Program-made: the position numbers and the translations under genes
The notes under the pieces: model-generated
The model's input: only the letters and a program-made list of their open reading frames with translations
Database searches by the model: none
Told to the model about the DNA's origin: nothing
Part shown: positions 63,771 through 64,000 of the stretch, in pieces
Layout of the letters: every line of letters begins with the position of its first letter
How positions within the stretch are numbered: position 1 is the stretch's first letter
Origin: Ariolimax columbianus
Lineage: Eukaryota > Mollusca > Gastropoda > Stylommatophora > Arionidae
Assembly: GCA_036924085.1 (NCBI GenBank)
Contig: JAVGWX010000013.1
Coordinates: 39,941,893 to 40,005,892, forward strand
Direction: 5' to 3'
DNA: 64,000 nucleotides

Positions 63771-64000
63771 AAATGGCTGACAATGTAGAGCGGTACATGA
63801 CAGAGTAGGCAAAAGATTGAACATCTGCAGACAAAAGCAGAATAAAGGAAAGGATTGTTGAACGGGCTAATTGCGATTTAACATGAATGGAAACATACAT
63901 CACACCAGCAGCTTCTGAATGTGAACATAAATCAGCATTCTAAAGGTAGGAGACCACACAAGCAGTAAAATTACAGAAAAGTGAAAAGTCTGCGGGGGTA

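Overview
This is eukaryotic, intron-scale DNA, almost certainly from an invertebrate animal. The best guess is a mollusc, probably a gastropod. That guess rests on a degenerate repeat landscape of tRNA-derived SINEs and many LINE families, and on a single recognisable host gene fragment of the animal TRIM9/TRIM67 type. There are no bacterial operons, ribosome binding sites, rRNA genes or CRISPR arrays. Most long open frames are tandem repeats read in several frames, or decayed reverse transcriptases.

The only confident host coding sequence is the first coding exon of a TRIM9-like E3 ubiquitin ligase on the minus strand (27,912-28,706). It carries a RING split by a long insert and two B-boxes, and ends at a good splice donor. 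Later exons should lie at lower coordinates on the same strand. I recognise none of them, so the first 27.9 kb of the window is probably one long, repeat-filled intron.

Layout. 0-9 kb: satellites, LINE 3' ends (1,990-2,340 and 5,690-5,975), a LINE linker region (7,560-7,990) and tRNA-headed SINEs. 10-12 kb: an RTE/CR1-like LINE (10,211-11,127), then a palindromic mariner derivative (11,130-11,844). 12-16 kb: mostly unrecognised. 16.4-17.1 kb: one SINE nested inside another of the same family. 18.2-20.4 kb: a large 24-bp array. 20.9-26.5 kb: SINE1 and SINE2 copies with readable target-site duplications. 27-31.7 kb: a LINE, the TRIM9 exon, SINE3, and a LINE with a 20-bp array. 32-38.6 kb: small arrays, a SINE2 with an internal array, a LINE and a pentanucleotide satellite. 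38.6-46.3 kb: three minus-strand LINE pieces, two carrying arrays (57 bp; 42 and 34 bp), plus a 38-bp satellite. 46.6-48.2 kb: AT-rich, unrecognised. 48.2-62.5 kb: SINEs and at least six LINE fragments, two with RNase H domains, two with internal arrays. 62.7-63.8 kb: an AT-rich 41-bp satellite.

The main theme is that many different transposable-element copies contain a minisatellite made from their own sequence. In six places in five LINE fragments, and in several SINEs, a 20-57 bp piece of the element has been tandemly multiplied in place while the flanking element sequence still aligns or translates on both sides. Units, positions and families differ, so these look like independent births of satellites inside transposons. 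Other clear observations are self-nested SINE insertions with target-site duplications, a 3' tail shared between SINE2 and an RNase H LINE, a core domain shared by two SINE families, and a fold-back mariner. All family names used here (SINE1-4, SINE6, L1-L16, F7-F9) are local labels, not database names.
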